Shown: positions 10,406 through 23,090 of the stretch, piece by piece
Position numbering within the stretch: position 1 is the first letter of the stretch
How the letters are laid out: each line of letters opens with the position of its first letter
NCBI GenBank assembly: GCA_013146195.2
Contig: CM028384.1
Coordinates: 76,108,728 to 76,172,727, forward strand
DNA: 64,000 nt
Source of the DNA: Codonopsis lanceolata
Lineage: Eukaryota > Streptophyta > Magnoliopsida > Asterales > Campanulaceae
Reading direction: 5' to 3'
The notes under the pieces: model-generated
What the model saw: only the letters and a program-made list of their open reading frames with translations
What the model was told of the DNA's origin: nothing
The model's database searches: none
Made by a program: the position numbers and the translations under genes

Positions 10406-11757
10406 GGCAAAACACACAAACGGGCCACCCAACTTTGGACCATATTGCAATTCGCCACCGAAACTTTGGTTCATCTATTTTGGCCACCCTACTTTCATTT
10501 GCAAGCGAGCCCATTTTCTAACGCCTGTTAGCCACGTTAACTTTAGGGGTAAAATGGGAAAAACAATGTTAAACAGTTCATCTTCATCTCTCTCTTTCTC
10601 TCTCACACACACAGATCTGTAACATCTTCAATTGCAGATCTGGCGATCACCAACAAAGCTTCCACACCTCGCCGACGTCGCCCCTTTCCCCCAATCTCCT
10701 TCACAGCCGGCCTCCTTCTCCGGCGAATCAACCCCTCCGTTCAAATCGAGCAAGCCCCGTATCTTCTCCCCCTTCTTCTCCGGGAAAATCTCACCCCTTC
10801 TTGATCAATTGCCGGGCGCCCACCCCCTTCATCCACACCGCCGCCACCTCCAATCCATCCTCACCTCCATCCAGCCTTTTCTCCATCAACACCCACCGTG
10901 AATCCACGGCTCTATCCTCCCGCCATCCATCCTTCCCAATGACAGGTTTGGTCTGGCCCCTATATAAACCCAGCAGTTCCTTCATCTATGCTTCTGTTCA
11001 AACAGATCCGGCCGTGCTCTTCTCACGCCAACCGTCATCCCGTCTTCTTCCTTCACCCATCTTCGTCTTCACCGATGAATTACCACATCCATGGTCGGCC
11101 CAAAACCCAAGCGATCGTGCATCTCGTATCACCGCCATCTACGATCCGGCTTCCTTCGCCCAAATCCACACCGGCCTCATTCTTCTTCTCCGGCGAATCA
11201 ACATCTCCCCCGCTCCTAATGCTAGCTCCAATTCTACGCCGAAGAGGTTTTTCGTTGATTAGTGTTAACTCGTTGATTAGTGTTAACTCTTTGGCGGATG
11301 GGTAATTCTTTCTTGTAAAGCAAAGGTTTGACATTTTTAAGTGTTAACTCTTTTCTTTGAATTCAACAGGATATCGGTTTTTGAATTATTGAATTTTTGG
11401 AGTCAATATACGTGTTGGATCTGTGTTGATTATATGTATTTCGGAATCTTTATTTCGAGCTGGGGTGTTCTTGAGGTCGCAGAGATCAGATCCGTTAATG
11501 AACATTGACTGTGAGAATTGCCGGAGAAGATGAAGGGGCACGGGGCCGTGAAGGCGGCTGGGTTTGTAGAGGGATACCTTCCATTATCGGGCAAAAAGGA
11601 ATTTTATTAAAATTTAACGTCTTGGGCTAACGTCATCCAAAAAATGGGCTCGCTTGCAACAGAATGAAAGTAGGGTGGCCAAAATAGATGAACCAAAGTT
11701 TCGGTGGCCGAATTGCAATATGCTCCAAAGTTGGGTGGCCCGTTTGTGTGTTTTGCC
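10406..11757. mobile_element. Small MULE nested in the CACTA element
   Basis: The terminal inverted repeats start GGCAAAACACACAAACGGGC and run about 140 bp at each end (10406-10548 and about 11615-11757). The 9-bp sequence TATATAAAA flanks it exactly at 10397-10405 and 11758-11766. The interior is more GC-rich than its surroundings, Pro/Ser-coding in several frames, and repeats TTCTCCGGCGAATCAAC at about 10717 and 11187. This suggests captured host exons or UTR, but I recognise no gene. Confidence 0.9.
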
Positions 11758-12017
11758 TATATAAAAATAAAAAGTATAAATAAAAACTAAATTGCAAATC
11801 TAAAAAGTAATTAAGACAGTAAATTAAAAAGTAATGTTATTACAAAAAGTTCTAAATAAAATTCACATTGTCCCCAAAATTAAAGAGCTTACATTGTCCC
11901 AAAATTAAGAAGGAGAGTACTCATCATTAAACAGATTCCTATAAGAATTAAGGCAGATTCCTATAAGAATTAAGGCTAGGAGACCTGCACTAGAAGAGGG
12001 TCGCTAAAGTTGTTGCA

Positions 12018-12236
12018 TTATAAGATCCAAATATGAGTTTGTTTGTGCGAGGGCTTCACACGCTTGAGCAAGCTCGATTCTAGATCCTTAGACTCTCGTG
12101 TTGTTGGCATGTGACCGAGCCGTTGACATCGGGGAAGCAGAAGCCTCTGAAAACTGAGGATGCTCACCCATACCGTACACTCTTGAGCCCTTTTTCTATC
12201 GTCCTTCAGCGACAACGTCTCTCTAGAGCGCCTCAT
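12018..12236 (-). other. Possible CACTA transposase C-terminal remnant
   Basis: On the minus strand a 72-codon frame is open, and neighbouring frames read GEHPQFSEASASPMS and EALAQTNSYLDLIMQ-like strings. Such Ser/Ala-rich and Gln-rich tails occur at the ends of plant CACTA transposases. The reading requires frameshifts, and the link rests mostly on its position inside a CACTA element. Confidence 0.2.
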
Positions 12237-12569
12237 TAAACTTATTAGTCTCCGTACGACCCTCGGCCACCCCTACAACTGCTCACGCCATATAAGTTTC
12301 CAGTCAAAATAAAGCAAACAAATAATATAAGATACACAATACATAAATAATTTGAGTTGAATATTCAATGACAAGTACTTAATTGAAATATACTTACATA
12401 TGTGGATTTGGCCTTTTCATCAACCCATTCAAGTTCATCGAGGGTAGCACCAGGTGTAGTATAAGTGCTAACAAACACATCGATAAGCGAAGTGTGGTCG
12501 CCGTATGCTTTGACCTACATACATTAGGTTATATTAGTATATTTGAATGCTTAATATTTCTTAATTAGG

Positions 12570-13980
12570 CTATAATTAACAATTCAAAGAGGGAGAGAGA
12601 GCAGATAAAAATTAAAGAAAATTATTGGGGGAAGTGTGAGTGGAATAGAGACTTTTGGGAGGATTGAAGGCAAAATAAAATCAGCTATGGAGGAGCTCAA
12701 AATCTTGGGTGAGATGGACAGTGATAGGATTTCAGGAACTTCATACATTTAAGGGCTTTTGTAACAACTAATTCTATTATTTTGTAGTTTTTTGAGTCAC
12801 TTGAGTTAGATTTTTATGTTTTAAGGGCTTTTTGTAACAACTAATTGCTTAGGGGTTGATGCAAATATCTGGCACTTGTTATGAGGGTAGTTAGTTCCAG
12901 GTCTATGTTAGATTTATAAGAGTGACGTGATTATGGTTTCAGAGTCATTATATGGTCAACTAATGGAATTTTAACAAATATTTACGAGAACTTACCTTTT
13001 TTATAAGAAACTCTTAAAGTCGTGATAGTTATATCTTAATATCTTTGTGAAACATCTTTGCCACATTATATTTATGGCTACACTCCATTTAACGTTTTGA
13101 GCTTAAAAATCAAAACCTCAAAATTAAACCAAATTGACGGTTTTTGTGTTATAAAGATTTTGTTTCACTTTTTATTCCCAAATACACTATTCATTAAGTA
13201 AAGCAACAAGTAAGAAAAATCAGACTCCAAATCATCTATCCCACTCTCTGTCACATTCCATGTCCCATTGAATTTCGGTCGTACATTTTTCTTGTTATTT
13301 TAGCTTTTCTTTTATGCTTAAACGTGTAGATGAGATTCAATTTGATGAGATGAAGATGATTCAATGTGATGTAAGATGTAGAGTGAGATAGATTATTTGA
13401 AACCAAAAAATCAAAGTCGTCAAGTCAGAAGTGTACTTCTATTAACTCGAAAAAAAATATATATATAGGGTAAAAGTTTTGAATTCTAATGTTATAGAGC
13501 ATTTTTTGGTTATTGATGTACCACTACTAGGCTTGCCACATTTCAAGCAGTTAATTGACCAAGTGTTTGGGATATAATCAAATCAATCATCAAAAGATTT
13601 ATTATCAGACAGAATATCGCATAGAACAGTGAAATTATTTCAACTCCAATTAAAAATAAAAATGTGTCATTTCCAATTAATTAATCATTAACAATACTCA
13701 AACCTAAACCAATAATGCCATGCGTAAAATCCAACACAGCGCTTGTAGATCAGCAACTCAAAAAAACTAAAGAATAAAGCTAGCAGCTCAGTATCAAACT
13801 TTTAATCAATGAAACAGATCTGACGCTAGTAGCAGAGCAGAAAGCTTATCCGCAAATAATCAAACAGTTACAGATGTATATTTAACTCAATTTAGTCCAC
13901 CGGATCCTCCAAAACTACAAAACAACCGCAATTACTAATCCAAAATCATAAGATCGAATACATATAACTAATTCAATAAA
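12570..13980. other. CACTA interior without recognisable genes
   Basis: AT-rich sequence with no frame above about 60 codons and no recognised motif. Confidence 0.4.
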
Positions 13981-14013
13981 TCGAATCAAACATAAAGGCA
14001 AAGTCGCTGCCGC

Positions 14014-14180
14014 CGTCGCTACTCGCTAGAGAAGTAGAGGCGATTGGAGAAGCCGTCGTGCCGGATCTCGGGATCTGGAAACAAGATGGGAAAGAGAGAG
14101 AGCGTCGTGTGACTTCGTGAAAGCGGGAGAGAGAGGCGCTGCTGAGACTCCGTCGCTACTCGCTAGAGAAGTAGAGGCGA
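14014..14180 (+). repeat. Exact 30-bp direct repeat in a GC-rich patch
   Basis: The same 30 bases, beginning CGTCGCTACTCGCTAGAGAA, occur at 14014-14043 and 14151-14180, separated by about 107 bp of GAGA-rich sequence. The patch is GC-rich and UTR-like and may be a captured host fragment. Confidence 0.75.
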
Positions 14181-14505
14181 AGTCGCTGCCGCCACGAATC
14201 TAGAGAAGTCTTAGATCTGATTTTTCAATTTTGAATCTCTTTGATGAAGTATGACTGTATACTCTGTATGAGAATCAGATTGAGACCTAAGTCACCTAAC
14301 CCAAACCTAAGTTAACTTTAGACGGAAATGGGCCTGGGCCACTAAATGTTAATATAATAATGCGTGCAATGTTTTAATTTTAAGAACTAAACTAGTCTTG
14401 AAAAACAGGCTGTCTATCCCCCACCCTTGCCCGACCCGCAAAAACCCTCGGTCCGTGACCCACATCCAAACGGTCATCTAATACATTAGCTCAATCCACG
14501 AGTTT

Positions 14506-15330
14506 TAGCCCTATTTGACAGCTCTAGGGGCAGGGCAAGCCAAGCCAGCCCACGAAAGTGGCAGGCCTACAAATTGGCAATCCAACCTAACCCATCATGG
14601 AGTGTGGGTAGAGCTTCCATTGGGCCCGACCCATAGGCCTGATCTAGCCCATCCAATTTTCATGGGTTTGGGCTTCAAGTTTCAGGGGTCTAGGTTGGTT
14701 TCTGATTTTCTGTAAATAAAATTGATATAACGTGTGTATTGTGTTGTAAAATATGTGTTTATAATAATATTTGTCATTAATGTTATATGTGTGAGAGAGA
14801 TTGAATCAACTGGCATTGCTTCGGTCAAACCCAGAGGCCCGATAATGATATGGGTTGGACTTGAGTTTTATGAGGCCCGACATATCATTGTCCAGGTCCG
14901 GCCCGATGTCAAGCTAGGCCTGATGAGCATTTTGTGGGCCGGTCCGGTCCACTTGGCATCTACAGTTGTAGGGTAGGCGGGTCATCTAACCCAGCCCAAC
15001 CCGCCTCAACTCACTACCCGCCGTGGGCTCAACGCGTTTGACCCGCCTCTTTGTAATTGGTTCATATTTTCCCAACCCAACTCACCTCTTTTAGGTGGCG
15101 AGGCGAGCTAGCCCAACGGGCCTAACACGTTTTGACAGCTCTAGTTGCAGCCAAAATATGGGCAAAATTGGTCCATTCAATTGGTAGGTCTATGGGCTAG
15201 TCCAGTCGGCGCGGTGTTTTGTGTAGGATTGGGCTTTAGTATTAGCCACGCCCATCCGATTCAATTTTAATGTTTGGCCCGATGGGCTAGGTGTAGGCCT
15301 GGCCCTACCCGGTCCTACTCTACTCTATAT
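14506..15330. repeat. GCCC-rich dispersed repeat with TTTGACAGCTCTAG motifs
   Basis: TTTGACAGCTCTAG occurs at about 14514 and 15134 in direct orientation. The interval is filled with GGCCCGAC/GCCCAACCCG strings, a composition seen in dispersed plant repeats, often hAT-associated. Boundaries and class are uncertain. The 66- and 80-codon frames here follow from the biased composition. Confidence 0.4.
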
Positions 15331-15756
15331 ACTCCAATTTGACGAAAGATATAATTCTACCAATGATCAATTAATACGGTTTTATCCGGTTTGTTTCATC
15401 TAAGCTCGAAAAACTCTATGAGATGATATATTGTAAAGCTAGACAAATTACTTATGTCTAAAAAATTGAGTAAAAATAATAATTCATTGATTCATATAAA
15501 GGAATGTGCTAGTGACAACATAGTATGATCACATTCAAATTTAAATTGACTCTATTTATATAATTTTGTTATAATTTTCTTAAATATATAAATTAAGTTG
15601 TAATGTGAAAATTTTTATTTTTGTAATTATATTGATGTTAATCATTTTATTGAATGATAATATTTGAAGTAATTAATCTAATAATAATTAAAATATCATT
15701 CAGTAAAATGATTACCATATTTTTCTACTAAGAAACAATTATAATTTATTTACTTC

Positions 15757-15872
<116 letters not shown>

Positions 15873-15899
15873 ACAAAGCTATTTTACCAAAAACAAATC

Positions 15900-16228
15900 G
15901 TTAATTTATATCGGATTTTAAGTATCCGCCACCGAATAGTGACGGATACTTCCATCAATGTTTAGTGATAGAATAAGTTGATTGGAATCTCCGCCGCTAC
16001 ATATGGCGCGGATTTTCAATGCATTTAGCGACGGAGAGAAAACGAATATTCTAAAAAGATGTTTATTTAGCGACCGAAATTAGCGACGGTTGAATGTTCG
16101 TCGCTAAAGGGAAAGCCCGCCAAAACAGTGACAAACTATCCGTCACTAAAGTGAAATTTACGTCTCTGATCAGTGACGGAGGGTTCCGTCACTGAATTTC
16201 CGTCACTGATTATCAGTTTTCTAGTAGT
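15900..16228 (-). repeat. Right CACTA subterminal repeat array
   Basis: Repeats of TTCCGTCACT/AGTGACGGA and related GCGACGGA forms lead into TTTTCTAGTAGT. This is the inverse-orientation counterpart of 9762-10280. Confidence 0.83.
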
Positions 16229-16796
16229 CATACCTTTGATATGAAAAATATGATTTTTGGCGATGTCTGATTTTGTAAAAGTATTTGATTACATGAATTT
16301 CTACCATGATCACTAAGTTGATAACACTATGAATTATGAAACTATGAATTATGATGCTTGTGAACGCCACTTGGCCCGTGGCGTGGTTATCCGGATATAC
16401 TAATGATCTATGAATTATGATATGTGAAGTTGATCTATGAACTATATGATTTATGAATTGCTGATGTGATCATGGAATTCTGTGAGTAATCTGTTGCCAT
16501 CAGCTGGTATGGGACAGTTGATGACAATTGGTTACTCAAGTTTACTTATTGCATTATTATCTTTCACTTGGAATCCTGAGTATATATCTGTGAGTAGTTT
16601 GTTGTCTTCAACTGGTATGAGATGGTTGATGGCAGTGGGCTACTCGAGTCAATTGTTGAGTGTTTATCTTTCTTTGGAATTCTGATCTTCAGTTTGACAT
16701 TTGAAAAAAAAATGCTTCCTCTTATGGATTTTGAACACTTGATTCTTCTTTGATCTGTTTTTGGTCAACTCCTCCTTAATTAGTAACCGGAGGGGT
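16229..16796 (+). mobile_element. Probable gypsy LTR, third segment
   Basis: Noncoding sequence runs from the CACTA right end to the first copia LTR. It is rich in TATGAATTATG-like motifs (16330-16460) and includes a 108-bp tandem repeat. It is read as the continuation of 938-1717 and 9285-9761. Confidence 0.4.
16481..16685 (+). repeat. Diverged 108-bp tandem repeat
   Basis: The unit at 16481-16588 (TGTGAGTAATCTGTTG...) is repeated at 16589-16685 (TGTGAGTAGTTTGTTG...) with many transitions. The 67-codon frame across it is a by-product. Confidence 0.7.
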
Positions 16797-17824
16797 TGTA
16801 AGGGTAAAATAGGCATGACCTATTTTATCTTGTTTTCACCTTTCTTGGTCAAAGTAGGATTTTATTTTAGTCAATGTTTATTTTAGGTGTTAGATTTTGT
16901 TTAGATTATTTTTGGTAGATTGGTGTGTTTTTTGATAGGAAAATCTTTTAAAAGATTTTGGAGATTTAGTTATACATGTTTGGTAACTAAATCTTTTAAA
17001 AGATTTTAAAGTTTTAGGCAACATATTTTTGGTATCTAGATTTATGTAAATAAATTAGTTATTCCAAGTATTATAGTCTAATTAGGAAACATAATCTTGC
17101 ATGCTTTTCTGATAAATATCTTTCCTAGTAGGAGTGTTTGTATTGCCGTGTACTTGCAGGATTCTTTGGTGTCTTGGTTTACAAGTCGTTGCAGCCTATA
17201 TATATAGCGTAAGTCGAGCTTGGGATAATAGAGAACGGAGAGCATAGAGAAGAAATTGGTCAGAAGTGCTGTGAGCAGAAAAGAGAGAGTTGATCCAGTT
17301 TTTCTTGTGTGCCGAGCTAGAGAGAAGAGATCGACACCTCATATACAAAGACCGTTCTGCAGGAAGATTTGAAAGCACCTGCTGCTGCTCAAAAACTTCA
17401 GGAATACAGACTTGTATTTTCTGAAAGTTCAGATTTGTGCTTCCGGTTGATTTGTTGTTTTGGAAGCTGTGTTTAAGTCTTTCTTCCCACGCTTGTTCTA
17501 GTTGTTTATGTGGGTTTTGTGATTCTCCAAGATTCTATATCTTGTGAGATTTTTGTGTTAACTGTTAAGGTTCAAAAAACGTTGTTGATTTTAATATATT
17601 TTGTTGCCTTGAGGCTTGATCTACAAGTTTGATACTTGTAGATTGTTTTTGTGTGATTTTCTGTCTTCCTAAGTCTGTTCGTTTTTAAATCTTAAAACAA
17701 AACTTCCGCTGCTATTTTCTGTAATACACTTTCAGTTCACATTGTTACAGCTATTGTTGCAACATTCACCGCAACATTGGCAACATCGCCCCATATCGAG
17801 AATCCGTGGCATCGCGTTCTTTCA
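16797..17824 (+). repeat. Copia LTR, copy 1
   Basis: It starts TGTAAGGGTAAAATAGG and ends CGTTCTTTCA. It is about 1.03 kb and similar to 20565-21574 and 24326-25341. A TATATATAG core lies near 17200. Confidence 0.88.
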
Positions 17825-17879
17825 ATTGGTATCGAGCCTCCTCTTGACATCACTAAGAGTAGATTCGTTAGTAGCAATG

Positions 17880-18600
17880 ATGGATTCTCAATTTGATAAT
17901 TTTGTTTGTCCTAATACTTTGAAGAAGAAAGGTTTATACAATGACTTTTGTTGCGTTAACTCTTCGTCTCTAAAGATGGTGCGTAATCGAATCGATTTGA
18001 TGGATGCATATAAGGAGTTGTACAATGATTGGGAAAAGAGAGTTTGTCAAGTTAAGTTGCTTAAAAAGGCAAATGACTTGTTAAAGAAAGGCTAATGAAG
18101 AAGTATGAGTGTATTACAAGGATGGAGAGTCTGTTGACCAAGAAGGATGTGGAGATTGAAGGTTTAAAAGAGCAGCTCATTCAAGCCAATGAAACCATGG
18201 CTAAATGGAACTCAAGCCAACAAAAAATGGATGAGATGCTCAATTCGTAAGTCTTGTAAATCGGTATTGGATTCATGCCCAAAGATGTTTGTGAAGAGAA
18301 GGTGAAGGTATGCCTTGAACCAAAACATCCCACACAAAATTTTCAAAATACAAATTTCTTTGAAAAACCGAGAATCAAGAAAGAAAAATTTTGTGTGTCA
18401 CTTTTGCCATAAGCCCGGTCACATACAACCCATTTTGTTTTCTCGAAAAGGCCTATGTATGAGAATGAATGAGGCAAGATTTCTTGGCAAAAATCGAACA
18501 TCGAATGAAGCGCCACCAATGTTGCAAATTGGCAACATTGGAAGCCTCATTCAAAGACAAATCGTAAATCTCATTCAAAAATCAAACCAAAGTTTTTAAA
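17880..18600 (+). pseudogene. Copia gag, unit 1, frameshifted
   Basis: From the ATG at 17880 the frame reads MDSQFDNFVCPNTLKKKGLY and on through an amphipathic Lys/Glu-rich region likely to form a coiled coil. It breaks near 18090. A later frame carries FVCHFCHKPGHIQP, the start of a CCHC knuckle whose last Cys is out of frame. The sequence then continues toward MWVPKGSNDKGKSKYCEP. At least two frameshifts are present, several of them near CAG/CTG sites. Confidence 0.75.
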
Positions 18601-18929
18601 CGATGTGGGTTCCTAAGGGTAGTAATGACAAAGGCAAGTCCAAATATTGTGAACCCTTTGATATATGTCCCGGTTCTAAGCCGCCCTATGATGAATCTCC
18701 TCCAAAATGTTCAGAACCAAAGATCTGAAACCAGAATCTGCACATGATCGACTAAACTTGCATATTCTCGAAAGTTCAGCCAATGTGATTCACAATGTGT
18801 CACCCAATGTTTCACCCGATGTTGCAACAATGGGAGCAACATTGACGTAAACTTGGCAGAAACAGTCCCGAACTTTCAGAATCAGGTCCTGTACATTCAG
18901 AAAATCAGTCAAATTTGAATGGTTGCAGC

Positions 18930-19330
18930 CATGATATTCCTAGTCGTATTCGAAAAAACCATCCAATCTCTCAAGTGATAGGTGATATTCATGATGGGAT
19001 ATACACAAGGAGAAGAAGTAAGGTTGAATCTCAAAAATTTGCATGCTTATCAAAATATTTTTGAGAGAAGCCTTAAATCTTTTATGGATGCTTCAAATGA
19101 TCAAAGATTATGTGTTCACATTGATGTGTTAACCTTGTTTTTGATAACACCTATGCATTTTTCTTAGCACAAAAATCCAGTTCATTATTCTCGAACTAAT
19201 CACATTAATATAAGACACCATTTTTTTAGAGACTTGGTTGATTATGTAAATTGTTTGCATTGAACATGTTGGGACCGAAAATCATCTTGTCGATATATTT
19301 GCCAAGTGTCTTGTTTTTGAGAGATTTTTC
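18930..19330 (+). pseudogene. Copia pol remnant, unit 1
   Basis: It reads SRIRKNHPISQVIGDIHDGI then YTRRRSK, the segment between integrase and reverse transcriptase in copia polyproteins. After a deletion junction near 19065-19140 the sequence encodes DNTYAFFLAQ, NHINIRHHFFRDLVDYVNCLH and VGTENHLVDIFAKCLVFERF in shifting frames; these match the end of copia RNase H. The RT core is absent. Confidence 0.75.
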
Positions 19331-20564
19331 AATCTTTGGAAATCTCTTGTGTTTTTTTTTGTGTGCCATATGATTTTACACTTAGTTAATTATTAAAAAA
19401 AAAAAAAATCAAAATTAGGCATGATTGCATTTTGTCTTTAGAGGGCACTCTAGATCAATTGTCTCACATGTATGTATCTTTTGTTGTTGCTTGGGAATTC
19501 ATTCAAAATCTGTTGTGATTTTTTGTTATGATTCTCTCTCTCCCAGTTCTTGAGTATGTTTAAAGTCCACAAAGGAAAGAGCTACCTTTTGAAATTTTTG
19601 GGATGCTGCAATTTGTCAAGGTACTATGGAACTTAGGTTCTCATGGGTTGATCTTGAGTAAATTGACTCCCCTTAATTGAAAAAGTGTGAAAGCTACCTA
19701 ACGGAAAAGAGCTACCTATGAACAAGGTTGTGGCACCTTTCTTTTGGGACTATGAATCTTCGGATTTCATGGGTTGATCAAATGCAAAAATTGCTTCCCT
19801 TGGTAAATAGTGTGAAAGGTTCCAAGTGGCATGTTTTGAATAGCTTGAAATAAAGTAGAGCTATATTCCTAGGGAAATAAAGTACCTATGGATTTTGGTT
19901 GTGAAAAATTTATGATCTTGGGAGAGAAATTTGGTTGAGAAAAAAAAAAAGAGCAAAATTAATTTAAATAAAATCACAATTTTGGCGAATGCATCTCCCA
20001 ATGCAGCAACATTAGGAACTACATCTTTTGATCTGGTCTTTATCACTTGTGTGTGATTGCATTTTTTTTATTTCTTTTGCCTAGCTTTTAGTCATCATGT
20101 TTTTAGGCATAAAATTTTAGGACATGCATTGTTGGCAATGATATCAGCTTGGTGAAATTTTGTCCTAAACTCAAACTGCAAATCAATTTCAAAAATCTCC
20201 ATGTTGAAAAATATTTAGTGGTTGTCTAATTTTTGTGTGAAACTAAGAGGTTTTGAATTTGGATATGATGTGCTCGCTTTTGCTAAGTGGTGTGATCAAA
20301 TCTTGGTGAACACTTTATTGTGTTTTTCAAAATCTTTGATTTTTGAGAGTTCCTAAAAAGTTTTTATCCCTCTTCCTTTTCCTGGTCAAATAGGGGAGAG
20401 AGATCAAGTGTTTCTTGTGATGGTGATGATGATTTCGATTTGTGCTCCTTGCACAAATTCGGGGAGATGAGATTTTCTAACCAATGCAAAGTTAGGTGAT
20501 TTGATTGGTGTTGAATAAACACTTGTATTTTGATTTGACCGTAAAGGTTCAACAAAGGGGAGAT
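19331..20564 (+). other. Noncoding 3' interior and polypurine tract, unit 1
   Basis: Long noncoding sequence lies between pol and the next LTR. It includes poly(A) runs and ends CAACAAAGGGGAGAT at 20564, the polypurine tract. The same interval recurs at 23090-24325 and 26880-27821. Confidence 0.7.
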
Positions 20565-21574
20565 TGTAAGGGTAAAATAGGCATGACCTATTTTATCTTG
20601 TTTTCACCTTTCTTGGTCAAAGAAGGATTTTAATTTAGTCAATGTTTATTTTAGGAGTTAGATTTTGTTTAGATTATTTTTGGTAGATTGGTGTGTTTTT
20701 TGATAGGAAAATCTTTAGGAAAATCTTTTAAAAGATTTTGGAGATTTAGTTATACATGTTTGGTAACTAAATCTTTTAAAAGATTTTAAAGATTTAGGCA
20801 ACATATTTTTGGTATCTAGATTTATGTAAATAAATTAGTTATTCCAAGTATTATAGTCTAATTAGGAAACAAAATCTTGTATAATTTTATGTCTAATCTC
20901 TTTCCTAGTAGGATTTGGTTGTTGGCCGTATTCTTGCAGATTTCTTGAAGTCTTGGTTTACAAGCTTGGCGCCTATAAAAGGCCGAAGTCGAGCAATTTT
21001 GATAAGAGAACCGGAGAGCATTTTAGAAGAATTTGGTCGAAGAGTGAGCGTAAAAGAGAGAGTTGATCCATTTCTTGTGTGCCGAATTAGAGAGAAGAGA
21101 TCAACACCTCATATACAAAGACCGCTAAGACTTGAAAACACCTGCTGAAAACTTCGTGAACACGCCTTGTGTTTCCCGAAGTTCGTTTGTGCTTCCGCTT
21201 TTGTTGTTTTGGAAGTCGTTTTAGTCTTTCTTCCCACGCTTGTTCTAGTAGTTTATGTGGGTTTTGTGATTCTCCAAGATTCTATATCTTGTGAGAATTT
21301 TTGTGTTAACTGTTAGTGTTAAAAACAAGTTGTTGATTTTAATATAATTTGTTGCCTTGAGGCTTGATCTACAAGATTGATTACTTGTAGATTGTTTTTG
21401 TGTGATTTTCTGTCTTACTAAGTCTGTTAAATTTCAAATCTCAAAACAAAACTTCCGCTGCAATTTTCTGAAACACTTTCAGTTCACATTGTTACTGCCA
21501 TTGTTGCAACATTCACTGCAACATTGGCAGTAACATCGTCCCATATCGAGAATCCGTGGCATCGCGTTCTTTCA
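20565..21574 (+). repeat. Copia LTR, copy 2
   Basis: The boundaries match copy 1 and it is about 1.01 kb. A TATAAAAG box lies at about 20975 (GCCTATAAAAGGCC), also present in copy 3. Confidence 0.88.
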
Positions 21575-21575
21575 A

Positions 21576-21589
21576 TTGGTATCAGAGCC
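21576..21589 (+). promoter_or_regulatory. Primer-binding site, initiator tRNA-Met type
   Basis: TTGGTATCAGAGCC follows the LTR by one base and is the standard copia PBS. In copies 1 and 3 the same site reads TTGGTATCGAGCC, lacking the A of CAG. Confidence 0.88.
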
Positions 21590-21630
21590 TCCTCTTGACA
21601 TCACTAAGAGTAGATTCGTTAGTAGCAATG

Positions 21631-22480
21631 ATGGATTCTCAATTTGATAATTTTGTTTGTCCTAATACTTTGAAGAAGAAAGGTTTATACAATGACTTTT
21701 GTTGCGTTAACTCTTCGTCTCTAAAGATGGTGCGTAATCGAATCGATTTGATGGATGCATATAAGGAGTTGTACAATGATTGGGAAAAGAGAGTTTGTCA
21801 AGTTAAGTTGCTTAAAAAGGCAAATGACTTGTTAAAGAAAGCTAATGAAGAAATGTAGGAGTGTATTACAAGGATGGAGAGTTTGTTGACCAAGAAGGAT
21901 GTGGAGATTGAAGGTTTAAAAGAGCAGCCTCATTCAAGCCAATGAAACCATGGCTAAATGGAACTCAAGCCAACAAAAAATGGATGAGATGTTGAATTCG
22001 TAAGTCTTGTAAGTCGTATTGGATTCATGCCCAAGATGTTTGTGAAAGAAGGTGAAGGTATGCTTCGAACCAAAACATCCCACACACAATTTTCAAAATA
22101 CTTCTTTGAAAAACCCGAGAACAAGAAAGAAAAATTTTGTTTGTCACTTTTGTCATAAGCCCGGTCACATACAACCCTTTTGTTTTCTCGAAAAAGGCCA
22201 TGTATGAGAATGAATGAGGCAAGATTTCTTTGAAAAAATCATTGCGTAACATCGCCAACCAATGCAAAGAACATTGAAGTCACATTGGAAGCCTCATTCA
22301 AAGACAAATCGAAATTTTTCAAAAATCTCCAACCAAAGTTTTTAAACAGATGTGGGTTCCTAAGGGTAGTAATGACAAAGGCAAGTCCAAATATTGTGAA
22401 CCCTTTGATATATGTCCCGGTTCTAAGCCGCCCTATGATGAATCTCCTCCAAAATGTTCGAACCAAAGATCGAAACCAGT
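21631..22480 (+). pseudogene. Copia gag, unit 2, interrupted
   Basis: From ATG 21631 the frame runs about 75 codons through the Lys-rich coiled-coil region and stops at TAG 21856. After a frame change the complete knuckle CHFCHKPGHIQPFC (CX2CX4HX4C) is readable at about 22142-22185, followed by WVPKGSNDKGKSKYCEP near 22350. This copy shows what the intact gag looked like better than the other two. Confidence 0.78.
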
Positions 22481-22689
22481 AAATCTGCACATGATCGACA
22501 AACTTGCATATTCGAAAGTTCAGCCAATGTTATTCACAATGTTTCACCCAATGTTTCACCCGATGTTGCAACAATGGGAGCAACATTGACGTAAACTTGG
22601 CAGATTCAGAAACAGGTCCCTGAACTTTCGAATCAGGTCCTGTACATTCAGAAAATCAGTCAAATTTGAATGGTTGCAGCCATGATATT

Positions 22690-23090
22690 CCTAGTCAGAT
22701 TCAAAAAACCATCCAATCTCTCAAGTGATAGGTGATATTCATGATGGATATACACAAGGAGAAGAAGTAAGGTTGAATCTCAAAAATTTGCATGCTTATC
22801 AAAATATTTTTGAGAGAAGCCTTAAATCTTTTATGGATGCTTCAAATGATCAAAGATTATGTGTTCACATTGATGTGTTAACCTTGTTTTTTGATAACAC
22901 CTATGCATTTTTCTTAGCACAAAAATCCAGCTTCATTATTCTCGAACTAATCACATTAATATAAGACACCATTTTTTTAGAGACTTGGTTGATTATGTAA
23001 ATTGTTTGCATTGAACATGTTGGGACCGAAAATCATCTTGTTGATATATTTGCCAAGTGTCTTGTTTTTGAGAGATTTTTCAATCTTTGG
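22690..23090 (+). pseudogene. Copia pol remnant, unit 2
   Basis: The content matches unit 1: an integrase/RT linker joined to the RNase H C-terminus (FDNTYAFFLAQ, HINIRHHFFRDLVDYVNC, ENHLVDIFAKC) across the same deletion. Frames shift more than once. Confidence 0.72.

Larger units (their letters stand above)
16797..20564 (+). mobile_element. Copia tandem array, unit 1
   Basis: LTR 16797-17824 (TGTAAGGG...TTCTTTCA) is followed by a primer-binding site, a broken gag, a short piece of pol and a noncoding tail. The unit ends directly at the next LTR without an intervening second LTR or target duplication. The interior joins an integrase/RT-boundary segment (SRIRKNHPISQVIGDIHDG) to the RNase H C-terminus, so most of pol is deleted. 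Units 2 and 3 share this exact architecture. Confidence 0.88.

Noticed and set aside
10632..11334. Several Pro/Ser-rich frames of 84-153 codons on both strands
   Set aside because: GC-rich cargo of the small MULE keeps several frames open at once; none has a recognised domain or consistent start.
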